Source: Treponema sp. UBA2869 (GTDB taxonomy: Bacteria > Spirochaetota > Spirochaetia > Treponematales > Treponemataceae). From it: a stretch of DNA of 5,964 nucleotides. Every line of letters starts with the position of its first letter. Position 1 is the stretch's first letter. The DNA lies in assembly GCA_002350445.1 (NCBI GenBank), contig DEEV01000089.1:39618-45581 (forward strand). The letters run 5' to 3'. A program made the translations under genes and the position numbers. The notes below the pieces were generated by a model, which did no database searches, was not told where the DNA came from, and worked only from the letters and a program-made list of their open reading frames with translations. This document shows positions 1 through 5,964 of this stretch, one piece after another.

Positions 1-1051
1 GATTGTTTGATGCAGATTTTGTTGTTATCTCTGTGCCAAGCGTGCACACAACGTTATCTTTTAAATAATCATCATCAAAAAAAGTAATATTGAATGTATC
101 GCCAACATGCAGATTTAAGGTTTTTGTTCCGCCTTCGGTTGTTAAACCCGTAATTGAATAACGCGGATTATCTTTTTCCGGCCACCACACAAACCAGCCA
201 AGACTTATTTCCTGGTCTGTAACTTCGTTTGGCTCAGGGTCTGTTACAGTATCTTTTGCACTATATCGAACCTGATAATAATACGGCTTTGTTCCGCTGT
301 CTGCTCCGGTTGCAGGTAAGCCACTTCCTGTAATTTTAAAACGTGGCGCATAATTTGAATTTTCATTGCTGTTTGCTATGCTTGATATAACATTATGACC
401 TTCTTCATCCCAAATACTGATTGATACGTTTTGAATTCCTGACGCATCTGTAAAATTTGAACAAATATCAAATTCAACATTCTGTGCAACATCAATATTT
501 GACGGTTCAGAAAGCTGTGGATCTTTCCTTATTATTTCTTTAAGTGCATCCAGGCTCTGCAGGCTATACTGTATGCCGTTTATTTTACGGTCTATATACC
601 ATCCGTTTCCAACCGGTGCATTATTATCTACAAAGAGTGTAATTACTTTTGATGATTTTATTCCGTAATTTCCGCTTCCGTCTTCGGCAACAATTTTAAG
701 ATAGCAGGCACCTTCCCGCGAAAAAGTTATATTAAGTGTCCACTCATTACCACTTAGCGAAGCATTCTGCAAAAAATGATAAGAATCTTCGCCCGCCCAT
801 TTTACTTCGGCATGAACATTGCTAAGTTTTTCATTATCCTGAGCTGTTCCAGAAAAAATTACATTTTGTTTACAATAAACACTTGTTTCAAAATTTGTTG
901 TTGTGGTGGTTTGTGTTTCGCCACCACTAATCATTTTATTTACAGTTACGGTTGGCGCTTCCAGGTCTACGCTTGGACCCATCCCAACTTCGCATGAAAT
1001 GAATGCTAATGAGCAAAATAATACTAGAGTTAAAATAGCAGCCTTTTTCAT
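1..1051 (-). CDS. Ig-like-domain lipoprotein, C-terminus cut by window edge
   Basis: Reading leftward from the ATG at 1051, the frame stays open for 350 codons to the window edge, so the protein is partial. Residues 1-20 form a lipoprotein signal peptide: MKK basic start, hydrophobic core, then a relaxed spirochaete-type lipobox F-I-S-C with Cys20 as the predicted lipidated residue. The mature start (E-V-G-M-G-P-S-V-D) leads into beta-rich sequence. Roughly residues 35-150 look like one Ig-like fold ending in a V-D-N-N-A-P linker, a common junction between Ig-like repeats. A second beta-rich stretch follows (F-T-D-A-S-G-I-Q-N-V-S, then W-F-V-W-W). No catalytic motif is visible. The start is supported by a GGGAGA Shine-Dalgarno 6 nt upstream. 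The likely location is the periplasmic or outer face of an envelope membrane, as inferred from the signal; the ligand or partner is unknown. Lipoproteins with such Ig-like repeats are common in treponemes. The gene has the same orientation as ftsK but lies about 390 bp away with its own promoter candidate. Confidence 0.85.
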   Translation of the reverse strand, partial: MKKAAILTLVLFCSLAFISCEVGMGPSVDLEAPTVTVNKMISGGETQTTTTTNFETSVYCKQNVIFSGTAQDNEKLSNVHAEVKWAGEDSYHFLQNASLSGNEWTLNITFSREGACYLKIVAEDGSGNYGIKSSKVITLFVDNNAPVGNGWYIDRKINGIQYSLQSLDALKEIIRKDPQLSEPSNIDVAQNVEFDICSNFTDASGIQNVSISIWDEEGHNVISSIANSNENSNYAPRFKITGSGLPATGADSGTKPYYYQVRYSAKDTVTDPEPNEVTDQEISLGWFVWWPEKDNPRYSITGLTTEGGTKTLNLHVGDTFNITFFDDDYLKDNVVCTLGTEITTKSASNN

Positions 1052-1057
1052 AATAAA

Positions 1058-1063
1058 TCTCCC
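1058..1063 (-). promoter_or_regulatory. Shine-Dalgarno site of the lipoprotein gene
   Basis: On the minus strand GGGAGA lies 6 nt before the ATG at 1051, a good match in sequence and spacing. It fixes the start codon. It also shows that this genome does use Shine-Dalgarno sites, which makes their absence at ftsK and pfkA meaningful. Confidence 0.8.
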
Positions 1064-1065
1064 AA

Positions 1066-1080
1066 ACGTAATAAATACGT
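1066..1080. repeat. Short inverted repeat just upstream of the lipoprotein ribosome site
   Basis: ACGTA-ATAAA-TACGT is a perfect 5-bp inverted repeat with a 5-nt centre, ending 2 nt upstream of the minus-strand Shine-Dalgarno site. It could be a small hairpin in the mRNA leader or a protein-binding palindrome. It is short enough to be chance. Confidence 0.35.
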
Positions 1081-1097
1081 CTGAATACGCCTGAATA
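1075..1097. repeat. Tandem 10-bp repeat in the lipoprotein leader
   Basis: Two consecutive copies of ATACGYCTGA (1075-1084 and 1085-1094), differing at one base, are followed by a partial third copy (ATA). The 10-bp period is about one helical turn, which would fit stacked protein contacts. It overlaps the inverted repeat at 1066-1080. No regulator is known for it. Confidence 0.4.
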
Positions 1098-1264
1098 AAA
1101 ACTGGTTTTACAGCAGTGCGTTTTAATAGTTTATTTTTGAAAATGCTATAAAAAAACTGTAATAATAAATGCGGGCAATAACTTTTTATTTTTATAACAA
1201 ACTTTTTTTATTCGGGCAAAAAAAGCCTGTATTTATAAAAAATATGGCCCCCTTGCCTGAATTT

Positions 1265-1292
1265 ATTTTATCACGCTTTTTCCATCCGTCAA
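1265..1292 (-). promoter_or_regulatory. Sigma-70-type promoter pointing toward the lipoprotein gene
   Basis: On the minus strand TTGACG (-35, 1292-1287) is separated by 16 nt from TAAAAT (-10, 1270-1265), and a TGn extended -10 (1273-1271) sits directly before the -10 box. The predicted start of transcription is near 1258, giving a leader of about 205 nt before the lipoprotein ATG at 1051. The leader is very AT-rich and has no convincing terminator before the gene. The match is good by sequence, but no expression evidence is available. The right arm of the inverted repeat at 1273-1323 contains the -35 box's downstream flank and most of the spacer region. Confidence 0.55.
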
Positions 1293-1323
1293 TTTTTTTA
1301 AACCGATTTACAGGAAAAAGCGT
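1273..1323. repeat. 11-bp perfect inverted repeat straddling a promoter
   Basis: ACGCTTTTTCC (1273-1283) and GGAAAAAGCGT (1313-1323) are exact inverted copies separated by 29 bp. The left arm lies between the -35 and -10 of the minus-strand promoter; the right arm lies upstream of the -35. The arm centres are 39 bp apart. No U-run directly follows either arm on either strand, so it does not look like an intrinsic terminator. A two-site operator or an RNA hairpin in readthrough transcripts are both possible. Confidence 0.5.
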
Positions 1324-1324
1324 T

Positions 1325-1437
1325 GTTTGTGGTGGTTTCGAGAGCCCTGCTAACACGTTCTTCGGAACAACAGGCTCAAGAACCTGATGATTTCAACAAG
1401 CACAAACACCAGATTTTTTACTGCAACCACCGTAAGT
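1325..1437 (+). other. Candidate structured RNA in the ftsK-lipoprotein gap
   Basis: An outer helix pairs 1325-1337 with 1425-1437 (core GGTGGTT / AACCACC). The outer six pairs need several G-U wobbles that exist only in plus-strand RNA; on the minus strand they become C-A mismatches and only the 7-bp core remains. Inside is a strong hairpin: GAGCC(C)TG at 1342-1349 pairs with CAGGCTC at 1371-1377 with one bulged C, capped by GTTC-TTCG-GAAC (1357-1368), a UUCG tetraloop on the plus strand. GGTT at 1334-1337 could instead pair with AACC at 1381-1384, giving an alternative fold. TTTTATTA follows the outer helix. No family was recognised: the conserved cores of SRP RNA, tmRNA, RNase P RNA and common riboswitches are absent. 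No clear plus-strand promoter was found, so it may equally be part of the ftsK 3' untranslated region. Confidence 0.3.
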
Positions 1438-1441
1438 TTTA

Positions 1442-4400
1442 TTATGGTATGTGAATAATTTCTCGTGGCTTAGAACCGTTTGCTGGTCCTACAATGCCTC
1501 TTTCCTCCATTTCTTCTACAAGTCGTGCGGCACGGTTATAGCCGATTTTAAGTTTGCGCTGAATAAAGCTTGCACTTGCCTTGCCGCTTTGAACAACAAT
1601 TTCCAAAGCCTGATCATAAAGCGGGTCTTCGTCGCCGACAGGTTCACCGAACAAATCGCGGGGACCGTCTTCTTCCTCGTCATCAAAGAAGATTTCTTCA
1701 TCTATATAATCAGGTTCACCATATTCTTTAACGGTTCTTACAACGTCTTCAACTTCCTGGTCAGTAACAAAAGTTCCCTGAATTCGTACCGGAGCCGGAT
1801 CAACGGCAGATGCATAAAGCATATCACCGCGTCCAAGCAGTTTTTCGGCACCAACTGCATCAATAATGATGTTAGAGTCTGTTCGCGAAGCAACCATAAA
1901 CGCAATTCGTGTAGGAATGTTTGCTTTTATCAAACCTGTAATTACGTTTACAGACGGTCGCTGTGTTGCAAGAACAAGATGAATTCCAACCGCACGGCTC
2001 ATAGCTGTAAGGCGGGCAACAATACTTTCAAGCTCTTTTCCGCTGGTAGCCATTAAGTCAGCAAATTCATCAATAATGATTACAATGTAAGGCAGCTTTT
2101 CTGTACAGATTTTCTGCTCTTTGATTTTTGTATTGTAATTTGAAATATCGCGTACACCCATCTGGTCGAGCAGGGCATAGCGGCGTTCCATTTCGCACAA
2201 AGACCATTTTAATGCCTGCAATGCTTTTTTAGGCTCAGTAATTACCGGCGTAAGCAAATGCGGAATATTATTATAAAGTTTAAGCTCTACAACTTTCGGG
2301 TCTACAAGAATCATCTTTACGTCCTGGAAAGAACGTTTGTACAAAATAGAAAGAATGAGCGAATTTACACAAACCGATTTTCCTGAACCTGTTGCACCAG
2401 CAATAAGCATATGCGGTGTTTTTACAAGGTCAACAAGCTGTGCTTTTCCAAGAATATCTTTTCCAAGCACAACCGGAACTGCCATTTTGTTCCATTCCGG
2501 CAAATCCATTTCGATAATTTCGCGGAAGCCGACTATTGAGCGGTGCATATTTGGCACTTCTATACCAACGGCCTGCTTTCCAGGAATTGGTGCAACAATA
2601 CGCACAGACTGAGCGGCAAGACTTAAAGCAATGTTGTCCTGCAGTGCAACAATTTTCTGGAGTCGAACGCCAGGCGCCGGCAAAATTTCAAACATTGTTA
2701 CTACAGGGCCTTTTTTAATTCCTGTGATTTCGGCTTCAATTCCAAATTCTGCAAGTGTCTGTTTAAGATTTATAGAAGCCTGTTTTGTTGCATCATCAAT
2801 AATCCAGTACTGGTCATCTTTGTAAGCAATAAGCAAATCTGATGGAATTACATACGGACCTTTTTTTACAGCGCGGTTACCAATTTTTGGTGGATTTGCC
2901 GCTATTTCGGTACCTTTTGGTGCATTTTCGGCCTGCTGAGCATTAAAAAAGTCTGTTAATTCGTCAGCAGTAAGATTTGTTGCACTTTGTGGACGCAGGG
3001 TAAACACATCCTGTTCTTTTGCAACTGAACCATCCATATTTACAGAAACCGGTTTTTCCTGCTGATTTTTCTGCGAAAGTTGATTATTTCTGCGGATATC
3101 AGCTTCCATATCCATAAAAACGTTAGATGCTACGCTTTTTACATTCTGATTTACTTCAGTTTTTTTTTCCGGCTCCGGCTCAGATTTTTTTGAACCCTCT
3201 GACGCAGCGTCAAAATCATCCTCGTAATCGCTTTCTATTTCGCTGTAAGTTCCGTCGTCTTCTTCATCATCATTAAAAACGCCAATAACCTGTTCCATTT
3301 CGTTCGAATATTCATCAGTGTCAATGTCGTTAAGATGACTTTCGCTAATTGCAGGCTTTGTGTTAATTGCCGGTTCTTCCAGATCAAATTTCGGGAACGG
3401 CAAAGTTTCGTCTTCTACATACTCATCATCATCAGAAATTTGTGGTTCTGGCTTAGAATTTACAACAGATTCTTCCAGTCGTATTCTGGTGGGATAGATT
3501 TGCTTGGGACTTTCCGGAGCTTCTTCTGCTTCGGATTCTTCTTCGTTTCCATCGCGAATTACAATGCCATGCGAAAAATTAGGATTTTCTACGACCTTGT
3601 CTAAATAGCGTGAAGCAGCATAAGGATCGTCATTTTTTTTGTATGGAATTGAACTGCTTGATTCACTTCCAGTTAAAAGACCTTCTTCTGCATCATCGTT
3701 GTTAGCTGTGTGATGTTCAATTTCGTAGTCTGAATTCTGAGCGATTTCTGCTTCTTCATCATCACTGTATTCTGCAAACGAACTTTCATTTTCCTGCTGT
3801 TCTGCAACATTCTGCTGATTTTCTGATTCTTCTTCATCCGGCGGAAATTTTAAAGCAGGATCATTTTCATCAAAATCTTCATCATATTCTGGCGGAAGTT
3901 TTTCTGGCTGTGGAGGAAGATTTGGCCATTCCATTTCTTCAATTTCGCTATCTTCCTGGACCGGTGATTCTTCGCGTGTAAGTGCCGCAAATTCTTCCTG
4001 AGTAATCATGCTGGAACGCTTTGTATCTTCGTCCTGGGTTTCTTCTACAGGCTGACTTTCCTGAACAGGTTCTTCAACATCCTGCACTGGTTCCGGCTGA
4101 GCTTCTATAGAAGTTTCTTCCCCGTCAAACGGTTCTATGCTTTCGAGAGCGTCGTCAAAAATTGTAGTTTCGTCCGGCTCGTTTTCTCCAAGCTCTGAAT
4201 AATCTTCGTAATCATCCTCAGAATATTCTTCGGTAACTTCTTCGGCTTCTTCCTCCTTTGATTTTTTGAAAAGAGAAAGCTTATTGAATTTTGGAAGCGC
4301 AAAAGTATGTTCCTTTTCTTTTTCCTGTTTGTTTTCTCTATTCTTGTGAGGAATATTTATTTTAAGAGTACCTTTTGTAATCTTGTCTGCGATAATTCCT

Positions 4401-4810
4401 GCTCCAAGAAATTCAATAACAACAAGCATTAATCCTGTTACAACTGCAACAAAAAGCTTTACGCCCATAAAATTTGAATTTCCAAGGGCAATTATTGAAC
4501 GGCAAATATTTTCTGTAAAAACACAGGTAAAAAACGGAACAAGCGCTGTTAAAAGTCTCATTGTGTTTTTTGCAGTCCATCTGGTTGCAAAACAGGAAAG
4601 ACCGGCAACAAATAGGAAGGCCGGAATCAGAATGCTCGAAAATCCATAAAATGTAAAAATTATGTCTCCAAGCAGAAAAAGTATATTATTATGACCAGGT
4701 CCGCCAACACCAAAATCTAACAGCTGAAAAAACAAACTGATAGAAAAAACGGCTGCAACTAAAAGTAAAACAATGCCCGTAACAAGGCTGGATTTATTCG
4801 AAGTTTTCAT
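1442..4810 (-). CDS. ftsK: FtsK/SpoIIIE-family septal DNA translocase
   Basis: This 1122-residue protein is a full-length member of the membrane-anchored ATPases that pump chromosome ends through the closing septum and, in many bacteria, activate XerCD at dif. Residues 1-145 are the membrane domain, with helices near 9-30, 55-75, 84-108 and 115-141 and a G-V-G-G-P-G loop between the first two. Residues of about 152-648 form a highly acidic, low-complexity linker (many E/D runs, proline patches). The motor starts near 650: alpha/beta region, Walker A G-A-T-G-S-G-K-S at 805-812, Walker B I-I-I-D-E-F-A-D at 911-918, then A-T-Q-R-P-S at 948-953. The C-terminal gamma winged helix (about 1062-1122, with G-Y-N-R-A-A-R) is the part that reads polar DNA motifs in the family. 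The start at 4810 puts the first helix at the right distance and fits the promoter at 4817-4844. No Shine-Dalgarno is evident. SpoIIIE is the alternative name; a spirochaete setting favours FtsK. Confidence 0.95.
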   Translation of the reverse strand: MKTSNKSSLVTGIVLLLVAAVFSISLFFQLLDFGVGGPGHNNILFLLGDIIFTFYGFSSILIPAFLFVAGLSCFATRWTAKNTMRLLTALVPFFTCVFTENICRSIIALGNSNFMGVKLFVAVVTGLMLVVIEFLGAGIIADKITKGTLKINIPHKNRENKQEKEKEHTFALPKFNKLSLFKKSKEEEAEEVTEEYSEDDYEDYSELGENEPDETTIFDDALESIEPFDGEETSIEAQPEPVQDVEEPVQESQPVEETQDEDTKRSSMITQEEFAALTREESPVQEDSEIEEMEWPNLPPQPEKLPPEYDEDFDENDPALKFPPDEEESENQQNVAEQQENESSFAEYSDDEEAEIAQNSDYEIEHHTANNDDAEEGLLTGSESSSSIPYKKNDDPYAASRYLDKVVENPNFSHGIVIRDGNEEESEAEEAPESPKQIYPTRIRLEESVVNSKPEPQISDDDEYVEDETLPFPKFDLEEPAINTKPAISESHLNDIDTDEYSNEMEQVIGVFNDDEEDDGTYSEIESDYEDDFDAASEGSKKSEPEPEKKTEVNQNVKSVASNVFMDMEADIRRNNQLSQKNQQEKPVSVNMDGSVAKEQDVFTLRPQSATNLTADELTDFFNAQQAENAPKGTEIAANPPKIGNRAVKKGPYVIPSDLLIAYKDDQYWIIDDATKQASINLKQTLAEFGIEAEITGIKKGPVVTMFEILPAPGVRLQKIVALQDNIALSLAAQSVRIVAPIPGKQAVGIEVPNMHRSIVGFREIIEMDLPEWNKMAVPVVLGKDILGKAQLVDLVKTPHMLIAGATGSGKSVCVNSLILSILYKRSFQDVKMILVDPKVVELKLYNNIPHLLTPVITEPKKALQALKWSLCEMERRYALLDQMGVRDISNYNTKIKEQKICTEKLPYIVIIIDEFADLMATSGKELESIVARLTAMSRAVGIHLVLATQRPSVNVITGLIKANIPTRIAFMVASRTDSNIIIDAVGAEKLLGRGDMLYASAVDPAPVRIQGTFVTDQEVEDVVRTVKEYGEPDYIDEEIFFDDEEEDGPRDLFGEPVGDEDPLYDQALEIVVQSGKASASFIQRKLKIGYNRAARLVEEMEERGIVGPANGSKPREIIHIP

Positions 4811-4816
4811 ATTTCC

Positions 4817-4844
4817 ATTATCGGCAAGGGAAAAAAGTTGTTTA
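4817..4844 (-). promoter_or_regulatory. ftsK promoter, probably producing a leaderless mRNA
   Basis: On the minus strand TAAACA (-35, 4844-4839; four of six consensus bases) is followed after 16 nt by GATAAT (-10, 4822-4817; five of six). Only 6 nt separate the -10 box from the ATG at 4810, so transcription is expected to begin at or next to the start codon. The -35 box overlaps that of the divergent pfkA promoter by five bases. The -35 is imperfect, so this call is weaker than that for pfkA. Confidence 0.45.
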
Positions 4845-4865
4845 GAAAATATTTTGTGTTATAAT
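4838..4865 (+). promoter_or_regulatory. pfkA promoter with consensus -10, probably leaderless
   Basis: TTGTTT (-35, 4838-4843), a 16-nt spacer and a perfect TATAAT (-10, 4860-4865), preceded by TGT (4857-4859) as an extended -10. The predicted start of transcription is about 4872-4873, coinciding with the ATG at 4873. There is no purine-rich ribosome site in front of the ATG. This promoter therefore argues for leaderless translation and against the in-frame TTG at 4867, which would lie upstream of the transcript start. Confidence 0.7.
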
Positions 4866-4872
4866 CTTGAAT

Positions 4873-5958
4873 ATGAAAACAACATCTGTAAAAACAGTCG
4901 GAATTCTTACTTCCGGCGGCGATGCGCCTGGTCTTAATGCGGCAATCCGCGCTTTATGCATCAGCGGTAAAAACAAATATGGAATGAAGTTTATAGGTAT
5001 TCGCAACGGTTACCGCGGTCTTATAGACGGGAACACCTTTAAGATGGATTCTATTGATTTAGAGCCTCTTATTTCTTTGGGCGGTACAATTCTTGGAACT
5101 TCGCGCGTAAAACCTTTTAAAAACCCTGTTCCAGATCCAAAAACAGGCTTACTTCCAGTTGACGGAATTCGCGAAACCTTTAAGAAAAATAAACTGGACG
5201 CTTTGGTTTGCCTTGGTGGTAACGGAACAAATACAACTGCTTCTCTTCTTTTTGACGCAGGCTTTAACGTAATTGGTCTTCCAAAAACAATTGATAACGA
5301 TATTGTTGGTACCGACGAAACTTTTGGTTTTCATACTGCAATTGATGTTGCAACCGAAGGTCTTGAAGCAATCAGAACTACGGCAAGAAGCCATAGCCGT
5401 GCAATGGTTGTAGAAATTATGGGTCACAAAGTTGGCTGGCTTGGACTTTACGCAGGAATTGCCGGTCACGCAGATGTAATTTTACTTCCGGAAATTCCTT
5501 ATGATATTAAGAAAATTGCAAAGTTCCTTAAAGAAAAAAAGGCTAATGGCCAGGAATCTTTTGTAATTGCATGCTCGGAAGGTGCTATAAATCTTGCAGA
5601 AGCTAAACTTTCTAAAAAAGAGTTTAAAAAAGCACGCGCAGAAATGCCGCAGTCGGTTGCGTTCCGCGTAGCCAAAGAAATTGAAGAAGCGACAGGCATC
5701 GAGACGCGAACGTCCGTTCTCGGTTATTTGCAGAGAGGCGGCGCTCCAAAACCTTACGATATGATTCTTGCAACTCAGATTGGAAACGCAGCTGCAGATT
5801 TTCTTGCAAAGAAAATGTTCGGAAACCTTGTTGCCATTAAAGGCGGAAAAATTGCCGCAACACCACTTTCCGAAGTTGCTGGAAAAGTAAAGGAAATTCC
5901 TATGGACGATGATATGCTTAAAACCGGCCGTGACCTTGGAATTCACTTTGGCGACTAA
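4873..5958 (+). CDS. pfkA: 6-phosphofructokinase
   Basis: Phosphorylates fructose 6-phosphate to fructose 1,6-bisphosphate in the cytoplasm, the committed step of glycolysis. The 361-residue protein is complete and close to the usual short PFK length (about 320-360). Visible motifs: S-G-G-D-A-P-G-L-N-A at 14-23 (phosphate-donor loop), G-G-N-G-T at 115-119, P-K-T-I-D-N-D at 137-143 with Asp141 as the catalytic base, S-H-S-R with Arg176, M-G-H at 183-185, S-E-G-A with Glu236 and E-T-R with Arg279, and G-Y-L-Q-R-G-G at 284-290. Against E. coli PfkA, Gly104 is kept (Gly118), as in ATP-using enzymes, whereas Gly124 is replaced by Lys138, as in pyrophosphate-using ones; Asp103 is Asn117, Arg171 is His185 and His249 is Tyr285. 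The donor is therefore uncertain; ATP is favoured because Gly118 leaves room for the nucleotide. The ATG at 4873 is chosen over TTG at 4867 because the latter lies between the -10 box and the expected transcript start. It is divergent from ftsK. The window ends 6 nt after the stop, so no terminator can be seen. Confidence 0.93.
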   Translation: MKTTSVKTVGILTSGGDAPGLNAAIRALCISGKNKYGMKFIGIRNGYRGLIDGNTFKMDSIDLEPLISLGGTILGTSRVKPFKNPVPDPKTGLLPVDGIRETFKKNKLDALVCLGGNGTNTTASLLFDAGFNVIGLPKTIDNDIVGTDETFGFHTAIDVATEGLEAIRTTARSHSRAMVVEIMGHKVGWLGLYAGIAGHADVILLPEIPYDIKKIAKFLKEKKANGQESFVIACSEGAINLAEAKLSKKEFKKARAEMPQSVAFRVAKEIEEATGIETRTSVLGYLQRGGAPKPYDMILATQIGNAAADFLAKKMFGNLVAIKGGKIAATPLSEVAGKVKEIPMDDDMLKTGRDLGIHFGD

Positions 5959-5964
5959 AACTTT

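Larger units (their letters stand above)
1052..1441. other. Gene-free gap between ftsK and the lipoprotein gene
   Basis: No reading frame here has a credible start, ribosome site and protein-like composition. The left part (about 1100-1270) is A/T-run-rich leader sequence with two copies of CGGGCAA (1172-1178 and 1213-1219) 41 bp apart. The second copy forms a weak stem with GCCTG (1225-1229) around seven A residues. The right part (1273-1437) is less AT-rich and holds the promoter, inverted repeat and fold described separately. No clear intrinsic terminator for ftsK was found. Confidence 0.6.

Noticed and set aside
1213..1229. Intrinsic terminator CGGGC-A7-GCCTG
   Set aside because: The stem is only 5 bp with a wobble and is not followed by a U-run on the plus strand; on the minus strand it also has a mismatch and is followed by A residues.
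1169..1387. Plus-strand 72-codon open frame in the same gap
   Set aside because: It has no Shine-Dalgarno, its composition follows the AT runs, and no protein family was recognised.
1178..1396. Minus-strand open frame through the ftsK-lipoprotein gap
   Set aside because: It has no ATG start or ribosome site, ends in Lys/Phe-rich translation of A/T runs, and covers a promoter and inverted repeat.
1329..1437. tRNA-like or tmRNA-like gene, suggested by GGTGGTT pairing with AACCACC followed by A
   Set aside because: No T-arm with a GTTCRA-type loop precedes the 3' strand on either strand, and there is no anticodon arm or tmRNA reading frame; selenocysteine tRNA was also considered and fails the same test.
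1325..1437. Small SRP (4.5S) RNA, because of AGCAG and CCGAAG on the minus strand
   Set aside because: The invariant GGAAG-type apical loop and the paired TCAGG/AGCAG internal loop do not occur in the right arrangement.
1451..2056. Plus-strand 201-codon open frame opposite the 3' end of ftsK
   Set aside because: It is a shadow of the strongly conserved FtsK motor and gamma-domain coding sequence, and is Cys/Asn/Phe-rich with no recognisable domain.
4821..4830. KOPS-like FtsK guiding motif (GGCAAGGG) in the ftsK promoter region
   Set aside because: It differs from the GGGNAGGG consensus at the third base, and a single occurrence carries no information about polarity.
4867..4875. TTG at 4867 as start of the phosphofructokinase gene
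   Set aside because: It lies 1 nt after the -10 box and upstream of the predicted transcript start, and has no ribosome site; the ATG at 4873 fits better.

Overview
The window looks like chromosomal DNA of a host-associated spirochaete, most likely a Treponema or close relative. This rests on the AT-rich base composition, the treponeme-style Ig-like lipoprotein with a relaxed lipobox, and an FtsK with a very long acidic linker. The assignment is from recognition only; no database search was possible.

Layout. Positions 1-1051 (minus strand) hold the 5' part of a gene for an exported, Ig-like-domain lipoprotein; its 3' end lies beyond the left edge. Positions 1052-1441 are a gene-free gap of about 390 bp. 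It holds a good sigma-70-type promoter pointing at the lipoprotein gene, an 11-bp perfect inverted repeat straddling that promoter, and a block (1325-1437) that folds like a structured RNA, better on the plus strand than on the minus. Positions 1442-4810 (minus) encode a full-length FtsK/SpoIIIE DNA translocase of 1122 residues. Positions 4811-4872 are a compact divergent regulatory region. Positions 4873-5958 (plus) encode a complete 6-phosphofructokinase of 361 residues.

How the parts relate. The three genes do not form a pathway: one is a surface or periplasmic lipoprotein, one handles chromosome segregation at division, and one is the committed step of glycolysis. The most notable non-coding feature is the 62-bp ftsK/pfkA spacer. 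Two back-to-back promoters there appear to share one -35 element read on opposite strands. Each -10 box lies only 6-7 nt from its start codon, and neither gene has a clear Shine-Dalgarno sequence. This predicts two leaderless mRNAs whose transcription could be mutually exclusive. The second notable feature is the possible unannotated structured RNA downstream of ftsK.

No mobile element, CRISPR array, tRNA or rRNA was recognised.
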